NCBI GenBank assembly: GCA_014621425.1
Contig: JAANBB010000419.1
Span: forward strand, 1 to 34,668
Reading direction: 5' to 3'
Length of the DNA stretch: 34,668 bases
Source of the DNA: Cylindrodendrum hubeiense
Lineage: Eukaryota; Ascomycota; Sordariomycetes; Hypocreales; Nectriaceae
Shown here: positions 31,571 through 34,668 of the stretch, piece by piece
Layout: every line of letters begins with the position of its first letter
Position numbering within the stretch: the first letter of the stretch is position 1
Made by a program: the position numbers and the translations under genes
Notes under the pieces: generated by a model
Told to the model about the DNA's origin: nothing
Seen by the model: only the letters and a program-made list of their open reading frames with translations
Databases searched by the model: none

Positions 31571-31601
31571 TTCCATCCCATCCCATCCCATCCCGTCCGT
31601 C
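31571..31601. repeat. CATCC/TCCCA pentamer repeat
   Basis: Four near-perfect pentamers followed by diverged CCGTC copies; pyrimidine-rich on the plus strand. Confidence 0.75.
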
Positions 31602-31835
31602 CCAGCACGCCCTCGACGGGATTGGCCAGATCTGTCACAAACCCAGATACGCAGATGCCGGAGCATTAAACCAGAGGACGGGTGTCTGTCAGGCAGCGCC
31701 CCCTTCGGCCGTCACAGGGCGTGCCACTTGCCCGTTCGCGTGCATGGCCCGGCGCGGTTGGGCTTGGAGCCTTGGGCTTGGACTACGCCTGCGCTGGGCT
31801 GGGCTGGGCCGGTCAGTTGGTCGTCGAGTCGCGGG

Positions 31836-31889
31836 TGGTCTGTGGTTTGCGGTCTGCGTTCTGCGGTCTGCGGTTGCGGTTGCGGTTTG
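31836..31889. repeat. Degenerate TGCGGT/TCTGCGG repeat
   Basis: About seven imperfect copies of a 6-8 bp unit (GGTCTGCG, TTCTGCGG, GGTTGCGGTTGCGG). A GGGCT triplet precedes it at 31793-31809. Confidence 0.65.
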
Positions 31890-32540
31890 TGATCAGTGCT
31901 CTTCAGATGTCACCGTCACCGGTCACTTTCACTGGTCCGCGGTACTTTAGAGCCAAAAGGTACATGCCTACCTCCGTCGCGCCGGGGCCCTCTCCCGCCA
32001 GTCGGGTGCCGTGCACTTGTCGTCGCTTGTTTCCATCGCTTCACCTTACAACCTCTCGGTTTCCCGCCCTTCACCTTCACTTCACGCGCGCCCCCCAGGC
32101 TCGCTCATTGGCGCCGTCGCCAGCGCTCTCAGGCTCGGGCTCAGGCCTCCCGTCGTGGCCAGACCCCTCTCTCGTCCATCTGTTCAACGGCGCCCTTTGT
32201 ACTCTCTACCGCCCTCTTACTCAGGCGCGGATGTCCAAGTGGGTAGCTTTTGGTACGACGCGCGACTGGCTGCACCACCTCCGCCGCTTACTACGGGTCC
32301 CTGGTCCGCTCGAGTCGACAAGCGACAGGGATTCCACAGCAGGGGGCGTGCTGGCGTGGCCCGAGTAAATTCGATCCAGTCCCCCCAACGTGCCACACTT
32401 CTCACTGCCTAGCCCATACCGTCTACATATCAGACTGCCGTGGCCACGCCATGTCCGCCATGCCCGCCATGCCCTGCCATGTGTATTGTACCAGAACGGC
32501 TATCTGGCCGACGTGGGATGACGTGAAAAGGGCTGCCCAT

Positions 32541-32567
32541 GGTCTGGTATGGTCTGGTCTGGTCTGG
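32541..32567. repeat. GGTCT pentamer repeat
   Basis: Five GGTCT units with one GGTAT variant. A CCGCCATGC-type repeat lies just upstream at 32446-32481. Confidence 0.75.
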
Positions 32568-34668
32568 CCGGCCTCTGTCTGAGTCACCCTCGTCTATCTC
32601 ATGCGCGGGAACCAGACAGAGATGCACATCATCCGTCAATCCACTCTCGACCCCTCAACCTCCATTGGCATTCGGAAGCATCGATAGCCGCCACAGATCA
32701 CCAAGCAGGCCCTGTCTTCGTATCATATCCAGATGCACCTCGATTCAGCACCATGTACGTGAAACGCGCCCAAAATAGAACCATGGAACAAAAGACGGGA
32801 GGGAGGATGAACCACAGCGCTCAGTGGGAGGAGGCCTGCACTGTACGCCCTCCGTTCCGCCAACGGTCCCATTGCCGCGCACTCCCGCCTTGGACGTCGG
32901 TAATGACACAACAAGCGACCCATGCAAGCTGCCACCAGAGCCAGAACCGCACCCAGAACTAAGAGGAGCCATCTTGAACCGGGCTGTCCCAATCCCATGT
33001 CTGCGACGCATAATTGGCTGCAACAACTACGTCTACCCGGGTCTGTATTGTGTTTGTGTCATGGCATCATACCATCCGAACCACAATTACAGCAAGTTGG
33101 TAGATCACCCAGGGCCCTGTCACAGTCAGGCTGCTGCTCTATTATTACCGAGATTCAAACTAGCGCGCCTCCACCTTTCATCTGCAATGGGGCAATCTCG
33201 TCTGTCCGGAGTTGATGAATTTCATTCTGCCTGCCCTGAGATGTCGAGGTGCGCCTTGTCTCGACTGGCGAGCGGCTGTCGGCAGCGCATCTCATTTCCA
33301 GATTGCCTGTGGTGGAGTCTTGTCTAGAACAGCACCCGCACTCACGCTCCCGGTTTCTTCGTGCAAGGTTACACTGCCGCCTTGTGTCAGTATTGAATGC
33401 CACTCCAGATTCGCCTCGCATCAAAACTTTCCATTTGTTCCCTCCCTATCCCTGTCACACCCTGCCGTACCATTCCCTCTCTGCCGTCACTTCTCCCGCG
33501 CTTCCCTACCACCGAGGGTGGCGGCCAATTGATACATTCGGGATGATATCTGGGATAGCCCTTGAACAGGGCAGCCAGCGCGCATACCAATTCCCTGGAG
33601 GTAGGAATAGTCTCAAGCCGGTATTCGCCCTCGGAACGAAGATGATTTATTCACTTGCTGCTTGGATCTGTACGGAATACCCAAGGTACCTACCGTGTTG
33701 CCTGTCTCTACTTTGATGCAATCTACCTGGCGTAAGCAGGCTCCTCCCTTGATGTTGCTGGTGGAGAAGCCCTAATGATCCTGCCACTATGCCCCAACTG
33801 TGCCGCATTCTTCCTGCTCAGCTCTAACACCAGAGTATGATCACGGGGTGGACTGACCATGCAATCGAAGGCTTGGCGGTCCTCTCTCCATCTTCCCTCC
33901 TCCCATCCTCTTCTCTCCATCACTTCCCATACGTATTGCCCGTCTTGCAGAATGACAATGGCTCTCTACCGTATCACCCAATCACCCGCGCGCACACACA
34001 CACTGTCTCTCTCTGTCACCCTTCCCTAGCACTGCCCCGCGCACTTTGCGAGCTTGAGCACGCGGACTCGCCAACTCGCCAACTCGGAACAGCACCAGGG
34101 CATGGACAAAGACAAAAAGTCTCACATTTCTCATGAGCCATGTCCCCAAAGCCAACCGGCAGCGCATCCGCCCAACCACAGACCCTCTCTTCACCGACCA
34201 CGGCAAGCCGGCGGATGTGCTGTTGGTCGAATGCGCCTCTCGTGCCAGCGCCCAATCACGCATCCCAGGCCGGGGAGGGGCGTGGTCATAACACACCTTT
34301 AGGCGAGACAGGTCACCATCAACGCCCATTAACGCCGCGTCTAGCACGCTAGGACCGTTGTCTCGTATCGCCGGCCGCCGTCCGCGGCTGTGCTAGAGAT
34401 GGAGACCCGTCACAGACCGGGGGGCCGAGGTCCTCGCGTCCATGCTGCCCTTGAGACTGGTGCGCCCGCGACTGACCGCCGACTAGACGACGCCCATCTG
34501 CTAGGCTTGGTGTGCGGTGACGCGCAACTTGCCTGAGATCCTGGAAGCCCGCCCAACTTAGCATGCCATGATCCTGGCTTGTCCCCGGCGCAGTGGCTCG
34601 GCTGGCGCGGCGCCCAGGCTAATTCGCGCTTCGCTGTTCTCGGAGCTGGAAGCTGGGAGTTGGGGCCG

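Larger units (their letters stand above)
29420..34668. other. 5.2-kb non-coding region rich in short tandem repeats
   Basis: No frame on either strand in this region resembles a protein family, and all have biased Pro/Arg/Ser composition. From about 29,900 to 31,150 the plus strand is purine-rich, which makes it CT-rich in the direction of the fusion gene and suggests its promoter and leader. From about 31,350 to the right edge the plus strand is repeatedly pyrimidine-rich (31,560-31,600; 32,000-32,100; 33,430-33,520; 33,880-33,930), as expected upstream of a rightward gene beyond the window. Many different 5-12 bp tandem repeats occur at 30,300-32,600. CA-rich runs are found at 30,590-30,630 and 33,990-34,015. 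Confidence 0.6.

Noticed and set aside
31682..32368. 228-codon plus-strand frame in the right non-coding block
   Set aside because: Runs through short tandem repeats, with Pro/Ser/Arg/Leu-biased composition and no domain; competing frames of similar length exist.

Overview
The window looks like a chromosomal segment of a filamentous ascomycete (Pezizomycotina, most likely Sordariomycetes). The evidence is short introns (50-142 nt) with GTAAGT/GTATGT-type donors and TACTAAC/CTGAC-type branch sites, GC-rich genes with mostly single-gene transcription units, fungal-specific Zn2Cys6 regulators, and recognisable fungal orthologues. I saw no transposon, tRNA, rRNA or CRISPR array. The class-level assignment is inferred from familiarity with the protein families, not from a search.

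Layout: 1-3361 is gene-free. HEM2 (5-aminolevulinate dehydratase, minus) occupies 3362-4603. A small charged orphan protein (minus) lies at 6826-7317. Two mitochondrial genes, MIC12/AIM5 (minus, 7633-8370) and bL17m (plus, 8766-9606), share a 395-bp divergent promoter. UTP25 (minus, 9845-12193) and eIF3f (plus, 12619-13780), ribosome biogenesis and translation initiation, share a 425-bp divergent promoter. An R3H-SUZ RNA-binding protein (minus, 14151-16893) faces a ZCCHC10-like zinc-knuckle/RS protein (plus, 18616-19641). This is followed by the splicing factor cwf18 (minus, 19746-20369) and a mitochondrial PPR protein (plus, 20757-23222). A Zn2Cys6 transcription factor interrupted by a frameshift (plus, 24087-26305) comes next, then an unusual Zn2Cys6 plus maltose-acetyltransferase-like fusion (minus, 27361-29419). 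The last 5.2 kb (29420-34668) is non-coding, strand-asymmetric and rich in short tandem repeats.

The housekeeping block from about 7.6 to 23.2 kb is compact and arranged as divergent and convergent pairs, with functions centred on RNA, translation and mitochondria. The two zinc-cluster genes and the long intergenic regions lie at the right side, in more loosely packed DNA.

The most noteworthy observations are four. First, intron 1 of the zinc-knuckle gene appears to be an AT-AC intron with U2-type signals, and only its AC end restores the canonical CX2CX4HX4C knuckle. Second, in the regulator-enzyme fusion, a leucine stands where the MAT/NodL/LacA acetyltransferases have their catalytic histidine. 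Third, a stop-free 51-nt intron lies inside the zinc cluster of that same fusion, so retention would switch off the zinc finger without breaking the frame. Fourth, a one-base expansion of a C-run breaks an otherwise intact transcription factor.
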